Shown: piece after piece, positions 25,211 through 34,467 of the stretch
Numbering within the stretch: position 1 is the first letter of the stretch
How the letters are laid out: every line of letters begins with the position of its first letter
The notes under the pieces: generated by a model
The model's input: only the letters and a program-made list of their open reading frames with translations
What the model was told of the DNA's origin: nothing
The model's database searches: none
Position numbers and translations under genes: made by a program
Source of the DNA: Anderseniella sp963759095
GTDB taxonomy: Bacteria; Pseudomonadota; Alphaproteobacteria; Rhizobiales; Aestuariivirgaceae
Direction: 5' to 3'
Assembly: GCA_963759095.1 (NCBI GenBank)
Contig: CAVWYF010000018.1
Location: forward strand, 1-64,000
Length of the DNA stretch: 64,000 nt

Positions 25211-26374
25211 ATGCCCATTCTGCCAATTATTGCCGACAGTTCAGATGAACTGACCGAGATATTCAAGGACCTTCATGCCCATCCCGAGATAGGGTTCGCC
25301 GAAACTCGCACTGCCTCGGTTGTGGCGGAAAAGTTGCGCGAATACGGGGTGGACGAGGTGCATACCGGCATCGCCAAGACCGGTGTCGTCGGCCTGATCC
25401 GCGGCACGGGGCAAGGCAACCGCCGCATTGGCCTGCGCGCAGACATGGACGCATTGCCGATCCATGAGGAAACAAACCTGCCCTATTCTTCGACCAACCC
25501 TGGCACGATGCATGCCTGTGGCCATGACGGGCACACGACTATACTTCTGGGTGCGGCAAAACACCTTGCGAGCACGCGTGAGTTCGACGGCACCGCCGTC
25601 CTGATCTTCCAGCCAGCCGAGGAGGGCCTTGGCGGCGCGCGGGGCATGCTGGCCGACGGACTGTTCGACAAGTTTCCGTGCGACGAAGTTTATGGCATGC
25701 ACAATGCGCCAAACGGGCGACCGGGCAAGGTGGGTATCTGTAAAGGCGCCGCAATGGCGGGTGCCTCGTTCTTCGATATCATCGTTCAGGGCAAAGGCAG
25801 CCATGCGGCCATGCCGCAGCAGTCGCGCGACCCGCTGATGATTGCATCGGCGCTGGTGGGGCAGCTTCAGACCATTGTTTCGCGCAACGTACCGCCGTTG
25901 CAGACCTGCGTCCTGTCGGTGACGCAGGTCCATGCAGGTTCTGCCTATAATATTGTGCCCGATACGGCGACGCTGGCAGGTACAATTCGTTATTTCTCGG
26001 ATGAGGTCCGCGACCTGGCCGAAACGCGGATGAAAGAATTGTGTGACGGTTTCGCGTCGGCCTATGGCGTCGACATCCGCCTGGACCTGCGCAACATCTT
26101 CGATGTGCTGATGAACGACGCCGACCTGTCGGACGCCTATCTTGAGGCCGCAGCCGACATAGTAGGGGCCGGGGGCATCTCAGGCACCGACGATCCCATG
26201 ACTGGGTCGGAGGATTTTGCCGACATGCTCAAGGTCGTGCCCGGGGCCTATTGCCGGGTCGGCCATTCCGGCACGGTCGGACTGCACAATCCGGGATTTT
26301 TCCTGGACCCCGAAATTCTCCCCGTTGGGGCCTCCATCATGGCACGCATTATCGAACGTCGCTTGCCCATGTAA
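25211..26374 (+). CDS. M20D family amidohydrolase (hippurate hydrolase-like)
   Basis: This is a 387-residue enzyme of the aminoacylase/hippurate hydrolase family. Metal-binding and catalytic residues appear in MHACGHDGHTT (Cys, His and Asp), FQPAEEGLGGARGM (Glu pair), VYGMHNAPNGRPG (His) and the late TGSEDFADM and VGLHNPGFF. It should cleave an N-acyl amino acid or similar amide in the cytoplasm. ATG 25211 is chosen because GAGGACA precedes it and the family begins there; 29 upstream in-frame codons are not family-like. It lies convergent with the second peptide-type importer, so it may process an imported compound, but it is not in that operon. Confidence 0.9.
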   Translation: MPILPIIADSSDELTEIFKDLHAHPEIGFAETRTASVVAEKLREYGVDEVHTGIAKTGVVGLIRGTGQGNRRIGLRADMDALPIHEETNLPYSSTNPGTMHACGHDGHTTILLGAAKHLASTREFDGTAVLIFQPAEEGLGGARGMLADGLFDKFPCDEVYGMHNAPNGRPGKVGICKGAAMAGASFFDIIVQGKGSHAAMPQQSRDPLMIASALVGQLQTIVSRNVPPLQTCVLSVTQVHAGSAYNIVPDTATLAGTIRYFSDEVRDLAETRMKELCDGFASAYGVDIRLDLRNIFDVLMNDADLSDAYLEAAADIVGAGGISGTDDPMTGSEDFADMLKVVPGAYCRVGHSGTVGLHNPGFFLDPEILPVGASIMARIIERRLPM

Positions 26375-26462
26375 CGGAGCCTGCGTGTTCCGCAGAAGAG
26401 GGGTATGGCATATTTTCGTCCATCTCAAATTACACCAGCAGAGCGGTCTGCAAGTAATCGAC

Positions 26463-27488
26463 TTATGAATGACGGTTCTCCTCGACCGCATGGCAGGCGA
26501 CTAAAGATGGTTCATCCCTGTGCAATTGCGGTGCTTCTGTTCGACAGCGTTCGTTGGCAAGCGGGCAGCGCGGATGGAAAGCGCAGCCGCTCGGCGGGTC
26601 GATCGGATTCGGCACTTCGCCATGCACGGGCATTCGTTCGCGGCCGGTCATGTCCATATCCGGAATGGTGTCGAGCAATAACCGGGTGTAGGGGTGCCTC
26701 GGGTTGCGAAACAATTCCTGCGCCGTGGCAACCTCGCATAATCTGCCCAGATACATGACGCCGATTTTATCGGAGACATGATAGACCACGGCAAGATTGT
26801 GGCTGATGAACAGATAGGTCAGTTTTAATTTTCGCTGCAAGTCCTTCATCAGATTGAGGATCTGAGCCTGCACTGAAACATCCAGGGCGGATGTCGGTTC
26901 GTCGCAGATCAAAAACTCCGGTTCGCTCGACAAGGCCCTGGCAATGGAAATTCGCTGGCGTTGTCCACCAGAAAACTCGTGCGGAAACTTGTCGCTGTCG
27001 GCTGGTGAGAGGCCAACCTGAGTCAACAGTTCGGCGACGCGGTCGTCAATCTCGCTGTTGGAAGTGGCCATTTTGAACACTCGTATGGGTTCGGACACAA
27101 TATCGCGGACGCGCCAGCGCGGATTGAGACTGGCGTAAGGATCCTGGAAGATTATCTGCCATCGCCGACGCAACGTACCTGACTGCTTGCGGGTCATGGC
27201 ATCAGCGATATTTGCTCCGTCGAACAGTATTTCACCGCCTGATGTTTCGTGAAGACCAACAACAAGTTTGGCGACCGTTGACTTGCCGCAACCGGATTCT
27301 CCAACCAGCGAGAAGGTCTCACCCTTGTTGATGTTAAACGATATACCATCGACGGCCTTCAGGATTTGCCGTGGCTGATTTTCCACCAGCCGGGCCAACC
27401 ATGGTTTTGAGACGTCGAAGTGTTTGGCAAGATTGCGCACCGCGACCAGTGCATGGCTGCCCGGGGACGACTTTGTAGCCTCAGGCAT
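26463..27488 (-). CDS. Peptide-type ABC transporter ATPase, DppF-like (second system)
   Basis: This 341-residue ATPase has Walker A GESGCGKST, Q-loop FQDPYASLNPRW, signature FSGGQRQRISIARAL, Walker B FLICDEPTSALD and H-loop FISHNL. The C-terminal oligopeptide domain reads GCAFHPRCPLANERC. The ATG at 27488 overlaps the end of the upstream ATPase gene by 8 nt; an apparent upstream extension is the shadow of that gene. It is the last gene of a five-gene leftward operon (binding protein, two permeases, two ATPases). All nucleotide-binding motifs are intact. Confidence 0.93.
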   Translation of the reverse strand: MPEATKSSPGSHALVAVRNLAKHFDVSKPWLARLVENQPRQILKAVDGISFNINKGETFSLVGESGCGKSTVAKLVVGLHETSGGEILFDGANIADAMTRKQSGTLRRRWQIIFQDPYASLNPRWRVRDIVSEPIRVFKMATSNSEIDDRVAELLTQVGLSPADSDKFPHEFSGGQRQRISIARALSSEPEFLICDEPTSALDVSVQAQILNLMKDLQRKLKLTYLFISHNLAVVYHVSDKIGVMYLGRLCEVATAQELFRNPRHPYTRLLLDTIPDMDMTGRERMPVHGEVPNPIDPPSGCAFHPRCPLANERCRTEAPQLHRDEPSLVACHAVEENRHS

Positions 27489-28458
27489 CGATTGTCTCCT
27501 TGTCGTATAGCCAACACGCGGCCATGCTCGAACCTTCGGTCGCCATGAGATCGGGGCGATCCTTGAAACACCTGTCATGCGCGTGCGGACAACGCAGGTT
27601 GAAGGCACAACCTTGCGGGATTTCCGTTAGTCGCGGCATCGAACCATCGATTTGCTGAAGTTGTTCGACATCACGCCCAAGAACCGGAATGGATCCCATG
27701 AGGCCTTTTGTATAAGGGTGTTTGGCGTGCTTGATCACGTCGCGGACTTTTCCGATTTCGGCGATACGCCCGGCGTACATGACAGCGACCCTATCGGCGG
27801 TTTCGGCAATGACGCCCATGTCGTGAGTGATCAGCATTACAGCTGTCTTGTGCTCGTCGCACAAACGCTTAATCAGAGCAATGATCTGGGCCTGAATGGA
27901 TACATCGAGCGCTGTGGTCGGCTCGTCTGCCACGATAAGGGCCGGATTGACACACAACGCCAGGGCGATAACCACCCGCTGCCGCATGCCTCCGGAAAAT
28001 TCGTGTGGGTAGGAATCAATGCGTTTTTCAGCCGCCGGGATGCCGACTTCGGTCAGCAATTCGATCGCTCGGGTGCGAGCCTGGGCCAATGTCATATCGG
28101 TATGCACCATGATCGTTTCGGTCAACTGCTTGCTGATCGTATACAGTGGGTTGAGACTGGTCAGAGGGTCTTGGAAAATGGCCCCAATTTTTTTGCCACG
28201 GATGTGCCGCATCTTTTCGTAAGGAAGGTTGTCAATGCGGGCACCTTCGAGCCAGATTTCGCCTCCCGCGACCCGACCGGGAGGTTCAAGAAGGCCAATA
28301 ATCGAGGCCCCGGTCAGGGACTTGCCGGCACCGGATTCGCCAACGACACCCAGCACCTCGCCAGGCTTGATGGCAAATGAAACATCGTCGATGGCGAGCA
28401 ATGTGCCGCGCCGGGTCGGTATTTCCACGCGAAGGTTTTTGACCTCAAGCAGGTTCAT
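27481..28458 (-). CDS. Peptide-type ABC transporter ATPase, DppD-like (second system)
   Basis: This 325-residue protein has Walker A GESGAGKSL, Q-loop FQDPLTSLNP, signature FSGGMRQRVVIALAL, Walker B LIVADEPTTALD and H-loop LITHDM. The C-terminal region GCAFNLRCPHAHDRC gives the family Cys pattern. It follows the DppC-like gene with a 9-bp gap, and its stop overlaps the next ATPase start. It acts with that subunit on the cytoplasmic face of the importer. Confidence 0.93.
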   Translation of the reverse strand: MNLLEVKNLRVEIPTRRGTLLAIDDVSFAIKPGEVLGVVGESGAGKSLTGASIIGLLEPPGRVAGGEIWLEGARIDNLPYEKMRHIRGKKIGAIFQDPLTSLNPLYTISKQLTETIMVHTDMTLAQARTRAIELLTEVGIPAAEKRIDSYPHEFSGGMRQRVVIALALCVNPALIVADEPTTALDVSIQAQIIALIKRLCDEHKTAVMLITHDMGVIAETADRVAVMYAGRIAEIGKVRDVIKHAKHPYTKGLMGSIPVLGRDVEQLQQIDGSMPRLTEIPQGCAFNLRCPHAHDRCFKDRPDLMATEGSSMAACWLYDKETIDA

Positions 28459-28467
28459 CTCACATAC

Positions 28468-29412
28468 CTAACGAAGCTTGGGATTAAGAGCATCACGCAA
28501 CCAATCGCCCAGCAGGTTGACGGCAAGCACCAGGACCACAAGGGACAGTGCGGGAAACAAGGTGATCCACCACTCGCCGGAAAACAGAAAATTATTGCCG
28601 ACACGTATCAGCGTGCCCAGCGATGGTGTGGTTGGCGGAACGCCAACGCCAAGAAATGACAAGGTTGCTTCCGTGATGATTGCCAGTGCAAGACCAATCG
28701 TGCCCAGAACCAAAACAGGCCCCATCACATTTGGAAGCACGTGACGGAGCATGATCAAAAGTGGATGAACACCGATCACCCGGGCTGCAGATACATACTC
28801 CTTGTTGCGCTCCACCATGGCTGAGCCGCGTGTCACCCGGGCATAGCGCGGCCAGTCGGAAATACCGATGGCCAGGATCAGCACATAGACCGCCATCTCA
28901 TCGCGCAGGTCTACCGGTAAAAGGATCCTTGCAATGCCATCTACCATCAACGCAACAAGGATGGCCGGAATGGCCAATTGAACATCGGCCAGCCTCATGA
29001 CAGCGGTCTCGACCCAGCCGCCCACATATCCCGCCAGCAGGCCAAGGCCGACGCCGACCACGACCGAGAAGATGACAGCGCAAAAGCCGACAAGAAGTGA
29101 CAATCGGCTGCCATACATGATTGTCGACAGGATATCGCGGCCCTGATCGTCCGTGCCGAGCAGGAATTTGGAGGATCCCTCACTGGTCCAGGCGGGGGAA
29201 GTGAAACCATCCATAAGATCCAGGCTTGCCGGGTCGAAGGGGTTGTGTGGCGCCAACCATGGCGCGAACGCTGCTCCAATGAAGAAAATGGCTGTAATTA
29301 TGGCCGATACAATGGTCAGTGGCGACCTGCTGAAACTGTAAAAGACGTCGCTATCCAGTATCCTGTGCACGAGACCTTTTGGCCTTGTCTTGCCGAGTTG
29401 ATTTTCTGTCAT
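28468..29412 (-). CDS. Peptide-type ABC transporter permease, DppC-like (second system)
   Basis: This 314-residue inner-membrane permease has the DppC N-terminal helix (FSRSPLTIVSAIITAIFF), the FLLGTDDQGRDILS motif, and an EAA loop in RNKEYVSAARVIGVHPLLIMLRHVLPNV. FLGVGVPPTTPSLG and GDWLRDALNPKLR are family marks. It is 5 bp downstream of the DppB-like gene, so both belong to one transcript. It forms the transport channel with that subunit. Confidence 0.93.
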   Translation of the reverse strand: MTENQLGKTRPKGLVHRILDSDVFYSFSRSPLTIVSAIITAIFFIGAAFAPWLAPHNPFDPASLDLMDGFTSPAWTSEGSSKFLLGTDDQGRDILSTIMYGSRLSLLVGFCAVIFSVVVGVGLGLLAGYVGGWVETAVMRLADVQLAIPAILVALMVDGIARILLPVDLRDEMAVYVLILAIGISDWPRYARVTRGSAMVERNKEYVSAARVIGVHPLLIMLRHVLPNVMGPVLVLGTIGLALAIITEATLSFLGVGVPPTTPSLGTLIRVGNNFLFSGEWWITLFPALSLVVLVLAVNLLGDWLRDALNPKLR

Positions 29413-29417
29413 CTCCG

Positions 29418-30410
29418 TTACTCCTGACTGCCGGAGGCAACCGCCTTGTCGGCACGCAACCGCGGATCGACAACGAAGTACAGGATATCGACGAGCAGGT
29501 TAATAGAAACGAAAATCACCGCGACGAGAACCAGATAGGCCGCCATCACCGGTATATCAGCGAAACCGACCGCCTGGATGAACAGGAACCCCATGCCGGG
29601 CCACTGGAACACGGTCTCGGTGATTATCGAAAAGGCCAGCAATGAACCTACATTCAAACCGATGATGGTGATCACCGGTACCAGCGTATTTTTGAAGGCA
29701 TGCCCGAAATTTATCATCTGATTTGTCAGGCCCCGAGCACGGGCAAATTTGATGTAGTCGGTCCGCATGACCTCCAGCATTTCTGAACGCACCAGGCGAA
29801 GTATGATGGTCATCTGAAACAGTGCCAGTGTAACCGAAGGCATGATGATCGCCTTCAACCCGCTAACCGTGAGAAAGCCGGTCGACCACCAGCCGATCTG
29901 GGTGACCTCGCCCCGGCCAAATGACGGCAGCCAACCCAGGATTACGGCAAACAGGTAAATCAACAAAATACCGATCACAAAGGTCGGCAGTGAAACACCT
30001 ACCAACGATATGGTCAGGATCATGCGACTGATCCAGGAGTCTCTGTTTATTCCAGTGTAAACGCCGAGCGGAATACCCAGAAGTATGGCCAGGATCGCTG
30101 ATGCGATGACCAGTTCAAGGGTTGCAGGCATGCGTTCTGAGATTAGTTCCGCAACGGGCCGCTGTATACGGTACGAAATGCCGAATTCACCTTGTACCGC
30201 GTTGCCCATGAACCGGACGAACTGCGCGATGAAGGGATCGTTGAGGCCCAGATTGTCGCGCATGGCTTCACGCTCGGCAAATGTCGCTTCCTGTCCGACC
30301 ATGTTGTCAACCGGGTCGCCAACGAAGTTGAACAGCATGAACGAAACCAGAGCGACGACGACCATCACGGCCAGCGCCTGAAACGCCCTTTGAATAACAT
30401 AAGCTAACAT
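29418..30410 (-). CDS. Peptide-type ABC transporter permease, DppB-like (second system)
   Basis: This is a 330-residue permease of the DppB/OppB type. The first helix (FQALAVMVVVALVSFMLF) is followed by a long periplasmic loop with GLNDPFIAQFVRFM and GEFGISYR. The EAA loop is in RSEMLEVMRTDYIKFARARGLTN, and QWPGMGFLFIQAVGFAD is characteristic. It follows the binding-protein gene with a 78-bp gap that may hold a weak stem-loop near 30433-30465 (CCCCGGACACG..GTATCCGGGG), possibly reducing downstream expression relative to the binding protein. Confidence 0.93.
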   Translation of the reverse strand: MLAYVIQRAFQALAVMVVVALVSFMLFNFVGDPVDNMVGQEATFAEREAMRDNLGLNDPFIAQFVRFMGNAVQGEFGISYRIQRPVAELISERMPATLELVIASAILAILLGIPLGVYTGINRDSWISRMILTISLVGVSLPTFVIGILLIYLFAVILGWLPSFGRGEVTQIGWWSTGFLTVSGLKAIIMPSVTLALFQMTIILRLVRSEMLEVMRTDYIKFARARGLTNQMINFGHAFKNTLVPVITIIGLNVGSLLAFSIITETVFQWPGMGFLFIQAVGFADIPVMAAYLVLVAVIFVSINLLVDILYFVVDPRLRADKAVASGSQE

Positions 30411-30488
30411 GATTGCCGAGCCGCGCAGACAAGCTCCCCGGACACGAGCAGTGTCCGTATCCGGGGAAGATTTGTGTGCATCAGGGGT

Positions 30489-32069
30489 TTAGTTCTTGAA
30501 CTTGGTATAGATGAAGCGCACGCCGTCATCGGCTACGATCGGAATGTCGACCTTGTCGCTCATCGCCCACACAATCACCTGATGGTGCAGCGGCAGGTAG
30601 TTGACGTTTTCACGCAGCTTTGCCCATACCTTGGCAATCATCTCGTCGCGCTTGGGGAAGTCGACTTCCTTTTCGATCTTAGAGATCAAATCGTTGATTT
30701 CAGGATCGTTGAAACCGGTTCCATTCCAGCCTTTGTCCGCGCCCTTGACCAGGTAGTTGAACACATAGTGACTGTCGAGCGACGAGACACCCCAACCCAG
30801 CATGTAGAAATCGGTTTCCCGGTTCTTGATCTTTGGAAAGTGGATCGTTTTGGGAATCGCTGAAAGCGTCACCTTGATACCGACCTTGCCGAGCATGCCG
30901 ACAACCGCCTGACAGATGGCTTCGTCATTGATGTAACGGTTGTTGGGGCAGTCGAGCTGGATCGAGAATCCGTCCGGATAGCCGGCCTCGGCCAGGAGTT
31001 TCTTGGAAGCCTCCGGGTCGTGCGGGCGGCGCTTGTTGAGCTCGTCGGTATAGCCGTGAACAGCCGGTGGCGTAATAAGGCCGGCGGGCACAGCGTAACC
31101 GCGCATTACCTTCTCCTTGATCGCCTCAATGTTGATCGCCTGGTACATCGCCTGACGCACACGCTGGTCGGCCAGCGGGTTCTTGCCCTTGACGTCTGAC
31201 GACAACAGCTCCTTGACGCCCTGGTTCATGCCCAGAAAGATTGTACGAACCTGGGCGGTCTGCGCCAGATGCAGGCCGGGTGTATTCTTGATCCGGTCGA
31301 GATCCTGCAATGGCGGGTCAAGAATGAAGTCGAGCTCACCCGACAACAAGGCCGCGACGCGCGTGGCGGGATTGGAGATCGGCGTATAAATGACCTTGTC
31401 GACTTCGTGCGGATAGTCTTTCAGACCCCACCAGTCGTTGTTCTTGACCAGAATGGTTTTGACATCGGGTTCGCGCAGTTCCAGCTTGAATGGTCCGGTA
31501 CCCATTGCATGACGCACGGCATAGGTTTCTTCCTTAGCGGCGCGGTCCTGCGGCTTGGTAACACCGTGTTTCTCGCACCAGGCCTTGGACATCATGAAGA
31601 CATTGGTCAACTGGTTGGTCAGAATCGGGTTCGGTTCCTTGGTCACGATCTGAACCGTGTGGGGATCGACTATTTTCACTTCCGCGATGGAACTGATGTC
31701 ACCCTTCAAATCCGACGTAGGGGAAAGTGCCCGTTCGATTGAAAACTTCACATCCTCGGCGGTGAAATCCGACCCGTCGTGGAATTTAACGCCCTTGCGT
31801 AATGCAAATTCCCAGGTGGTCGGATTGACCAGCTTGAAACCGGTGGCCAGCCATGGCGTCAGTTTCATGTCCTTGTCATTGTAGTAAAGTACGTCGTAGA
31901 CTTTGCGTGACGACGAATGGGTCGGAGATTCGTTAGCCCCATGAGGGTCCGACGTCAGGGCATCGCCCTGACTGGCCCAACGGATTACATTTTCAGCCCA
32001 GGCTGGCGTTGCCATCACGATAGTTGCCATAGCAGCCGCAGCAATGCTCGACAAGAGTTTGATTTTCAT
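30489..32069 (-). CDS. Peptide-type ABC transporter substrate-binding protein (second system)
   Basis: This 526-residue precursor has a clear Sec signal peptide (about 25 residues, ending TPAWA) and is a family 5 binding protein: LTPWLATGFKLVNP, WEFALRKGVKFHDG, GTGPFKLELREPDV and VRQAMYQAINIE. The start follows GGGAGGAAA. It is the first gene of the second importer operon. It differs enough from the first system's binding protein (15836-17419) to expect another ligand. The 378-bp spacer upstream should carry its promoter, and a near-palindrome around 32155-32180 (ATCATGTATGCATCC) could be a regulator site. Confidence 0.92.
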   Translation of the reverse strand: MKIKLLSSIAAAAMATIVMATPAWAENVIRWASQGDALTSDPHGANESPTHSSSRKVYDVLYYNDKDMKLTPWLATGFKLVNPTTWEFALRKGVKFHDGSDFTAEDVKFSIERALSPTSDLKGDISSIAEVKIVDPHTVQIVTKEPNPILTNQLTNVFMMSKAWCEKHGVTKPQDRAAKEETYAVRHAMGTGPFKLELREPDVKTILVKNNDWWGLKDYPHEVDKVIYTPISNPATRVAALLSGELDFILDPPLQDLDRIKNTPGLHLAQTAQVRTIFLGMNQGVKELLSSDVKGKNPLADQRVRQAMYQAINIEAIKEKVMRGYAVPAGLITPPAVHGYTDELNKRRPHDPEASKKLLAEAGYPDGFSIQLDCPNNRYINDEAICQAVVGMLGKVGIKVTLSAIPKTIHFPKIKNRETDFYMLGWGVSSLDSHYVFNYLVKGADKGWNGTGFNDPEINDLISKIEKEVDFPKRDEMIAKVWAKLRENVNYLPLHHQVIVWAMSDKVDIPIVADDGVRFIYTKFKN

Positions 32070-32447
32070 GATTGTGTTTCCTCCCAGAAACCATTTGAAA
32101 GCGGGTTCGACTACATGAAAGCCGAACCCGAAATGCCCAATTCAGGGTCACTAAATTGATCATGTATGCATCCAATTTCAAAGTCAACGCTTAACCCCGG
32201 CGACAATCCGGCTGGCGCCCGGGTAACAGTATCTACATGCGATCAACGCGGGTCGGTGGGGAAAAAACTCTTTCCGCAACCTCGCTATTGTGAGTGGAGC
32301 GCGCAGCGGTGGATTTGTGTGCATGGCCTTGTCCGCATGGCAGGAAAACTTCCGCGAACACGAACGCAACCATCGGATGTGATGTTCGTCAACCTGCGGT
32401 GTCCCATGCCACCGTGTCCGAAAAAGCCAATCGCTGGCTTCATCTTT
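32070..32447. other. Intergenic region upstream of the second importer, no gene seen
   Basis: This 378-bp spacer lies between two leftward units. It includes a short symmetric stretch, ATGTATGCAT, at about 32162-32171. Sites with a TATGCAT-type centre are bound by some GntR/FadR-type regulators, but no such gene is nearby. I see no RNA gene or repeat of the families found elsewhere in the window. Confidence 0.4.
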
Positions 32448-33419
32448 TCAGCTTCCGGTTCGCCTCAGAATGTCTTCAACCAGTTTTTGCACTGCGAACC
32501 CATCCACAGCGTTGGGCATGGTAGCCGGAGCGCCGTCAAAAATGGCCGCAGCGCCGTCAAGATTTCGTTGGCGGTCTCCGGCACCGATATCGTCCATGTC
32601 GGCAAATTGCTCGACCCAGTCGCCACCGTCACTGGATCTGATGCGTCCACCGCCATGAAGGCGATAGGATAATTTTGAACCCCAGATTGTGTACTCTGTT
32701 CCAATCGGGCCGACGCCGCCGGTTGCAGCTTTAATGAACACTGGAACACCACCGAAATCGAGCTCGGCTGTCAGCGAGGTTTCCGAAGAAATCCCGTCAT
32801 CGGGAAAGGTTGCATGGGCCCGCACGATTGTGCCGTCGCCAAACAGCCGACGGGTCAAATACAGCCAATGAGACAGCATCTCGCGGGTGAAACCACCTTG
32901 TTCGCGCCTGGCTAGCCATGTTGCGGTCTTTTGGAAATCCCGAGGCCAGTGGGTCAGGTGGATAAACACATCGATACCGGCAACCTTGCCGACAGCGCCA
33001 TTGCGAAGCTGCTTTTCCATGTGAGAACTGCCCAGGGCGTTGCCGTGATTGAAATTGATAACGTTGCGAAGGCCGGCAGTCTCGATCCGATCCAGCAGAT
33101 CCCCGCTCTCGGTTACGTCGACACCAAATGGCTTTTCGCAGAACATGTGGCGTCCGGCAGCAATTGCGGCAAGAAAATATTCCCGGTGCGTATTCGGAGG
33201 ACTGGCTACATAGAGCAAATCGATCGCGGTGTCGTTGATCAGGTCAGCGGCATCGGATGCAATGCGCAAGTCAGGATAATGAACTTGTGCGGCCTGGCAG
33301 GCATCCTTGTCGTGATCCCATGCAACCGCAACGGAATATCTGTCGTGATTGAGCATGTCGGCGAGCATCATTTGGCCCATGCCGCCGAGGCCAATGATAC
33401 CAACGTTGAACGGCTTCAT
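32448..33419 (-). CDS. Gfo/Idh/MocA family oxidoreductase
   Basis: This 323-residue protein has the N-terminal Rossmann motif VGIIGLGGMGQMMLADML, the YVASPPNTH segment, and the family signature CEKPFGVDVTES with the substrate-side Lys. The C-terminal alpha/beta domain is complete. Members oxidise or reduce sugars, inositols or amino-acid-derived rings with NAD(P). It lies upstream of the second peptide-type importer and reads the same way, but the 378-bp gap suggests a separate promoter. Substrate unknown. Confidence 0.88.
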   Translation of the reverse strand: MKPFNVGIIGLGGMGQMMLADMLNHDRYSVAVAWDHDKDACQAAQVHYPDLRIASDAADLINDTAIDLLYVASPPNTHREYFLAAIAAGRHMFCEKPFGVDVTESGDLLDRIETAGLRNVINFNHGNALGSSHMEKQLRNGAVGKVAGIDVFIHLTHWPRDFQKTATWLARREQGGFTREMLSHWLYLTRRLFGDGTIVRAHATFPDDGISSETSLTAELDFGGVPVFIKAATGGVGPIGTEYTIWGSKLSYRLHGGGRIRSSDGGDWVEQFADMDDIGAGDRQRNLDGAAAIFDGAPATMPNAVDGFAVQKLVEDILRRTGS

Positions 33420-33449
33420 ACAAATCCCCCGCCATGATCGTTAAATGCT

Positions 33450-34244
33450 TCAGCTGCTGAGGTCCAGAATAGACCAGTACCTGCCATTGAGACTGCGCAT
33501 GATCTGATCGTGAAAATCGGCCAAGCATTTTCGCATCGCGGTATATTGCGACCGTCGCTGGCACAGAGCAACCAATCGGCGCGAACTCTTCAATGCTCTG
33601 GTTGAAATAGCAGTTTCCTGGTCGAGTGCATGTTGTAACAATTGATCGGACGTGGTGTTTGGCACAAATCCTGATGGCGGCAGACGGTTGGCCATCCGAA
33701 CAGTGATGCGTGCAACGGTCATGTTGTCGGAGTTGTCGTTGGCCCAGATTTGACCAAACCGCCGGATACTGTCGACGGCGTTGGCAATTTCAGCAGTTGA
33801 TTGCGGCATTGAACCATCTTGAGCGGGTTGCGGCAAAAGTGTGATTGGACGATCGAAATCGACCGATACAGACAACAACCCTTTATGTTCCAGTATCTTT
33901 CGTGCAACGGACAAGCGAATTGCGGTCTGACCACGGTTGCTGGCCACCTTTAAAATACTTGAATCAAGCGCGACGATCCCTCCGCCTGCTGAGCGACCTG
34001 AAAATGCAATGGAGCCAAGGTCGCCTTCGATCACCTTGTATTTGGTTCCCGGTGACGGCAGATGCCGGTCCGGCTGCAGACAGATTGCCGAAAGTTCAAC
34101 CTCACAAGTCGTGTCGCCACACACAAATTCAAGCGGTTCGCCCACAGGTACGGCGGCAAGGATTTGCGGATCAGCATAAACTTCGCGACCATGTGCCATG
34201 GCGAAGATTAAACTCAGCAGAGCCAACATAGGAAAACGCGTCAT
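33450..34244 (-). CDS. Secreted protein of unknown function
   Basis: This is a 264-residue protein with a Sec signal peptide (MTRFPMLALLSLIFAMAHG, cleavage near Ala-Asp about residue 25). The mature part has Cys pairs (CGDTTCEVELSAIC), a beta-rich middle and a C-terminal helical segment with Cys (RLVALCQRRSQYTAMRKCLADF). I recognise no family. The ATG at 34244 is chosen because AAGGAAGG lies 5 nt upstream and it begins the signal peptide. It is likely periplasmic, with possible disulfide bonds. It follows no clear operon, and its neighbours are metabolic enzymes. Confidence 0.6.
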   Translation of the reverse strand: MTRFPMLALLSLIFAMAHGREVYADPQILAAVPVGEPLEFVCGDTTCEVELSAICLQPDRHLPSPGTKYKVIEGDLGSIAFSGRSAGGGIVALDSSILKVASNRGQTAIRLSVARKILEHKGLLSVSVDFDRPITLLPQPAQDGSMPQSTAEIANAVDSIRRFGQIWANDNSDNMTVARITVRMANRLPPSGFVPNTTSDQLLQHALDQETAISTRALKSSRRLVALCQRRSQYTAMRKCLADFHDQIMRSLNGRYWSILDLSS

Positions 34245-34467
34245 GAAAACCTTCCTTCTGTCATTCAATTGCGCGGGGGGGTATCAGATTAGCACGATCA
34301 GGGTATGAAGCCACGGAGTTTATGCATTCTTATGCTGATTGATGGCGGCATATTGCCGGCGCCAGCTCGAACAGCGATGTTGCAACGCAGCAACAATAGG
34401 CCCCTTTGCCTCTTCATAGCTGCTTTACGGTTGTTGATCAGTTTGCCCCCCTCTTTGCCGTAATCGT

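Noticed and set aside
23335..26374. A multi-gene phage-defence locus around the MBL hydrolase
   Set aside because: The neighbours are tRNA modification and amidohydrolase genes; no nuclease, helicase, TIR or toxin-like partner is present.
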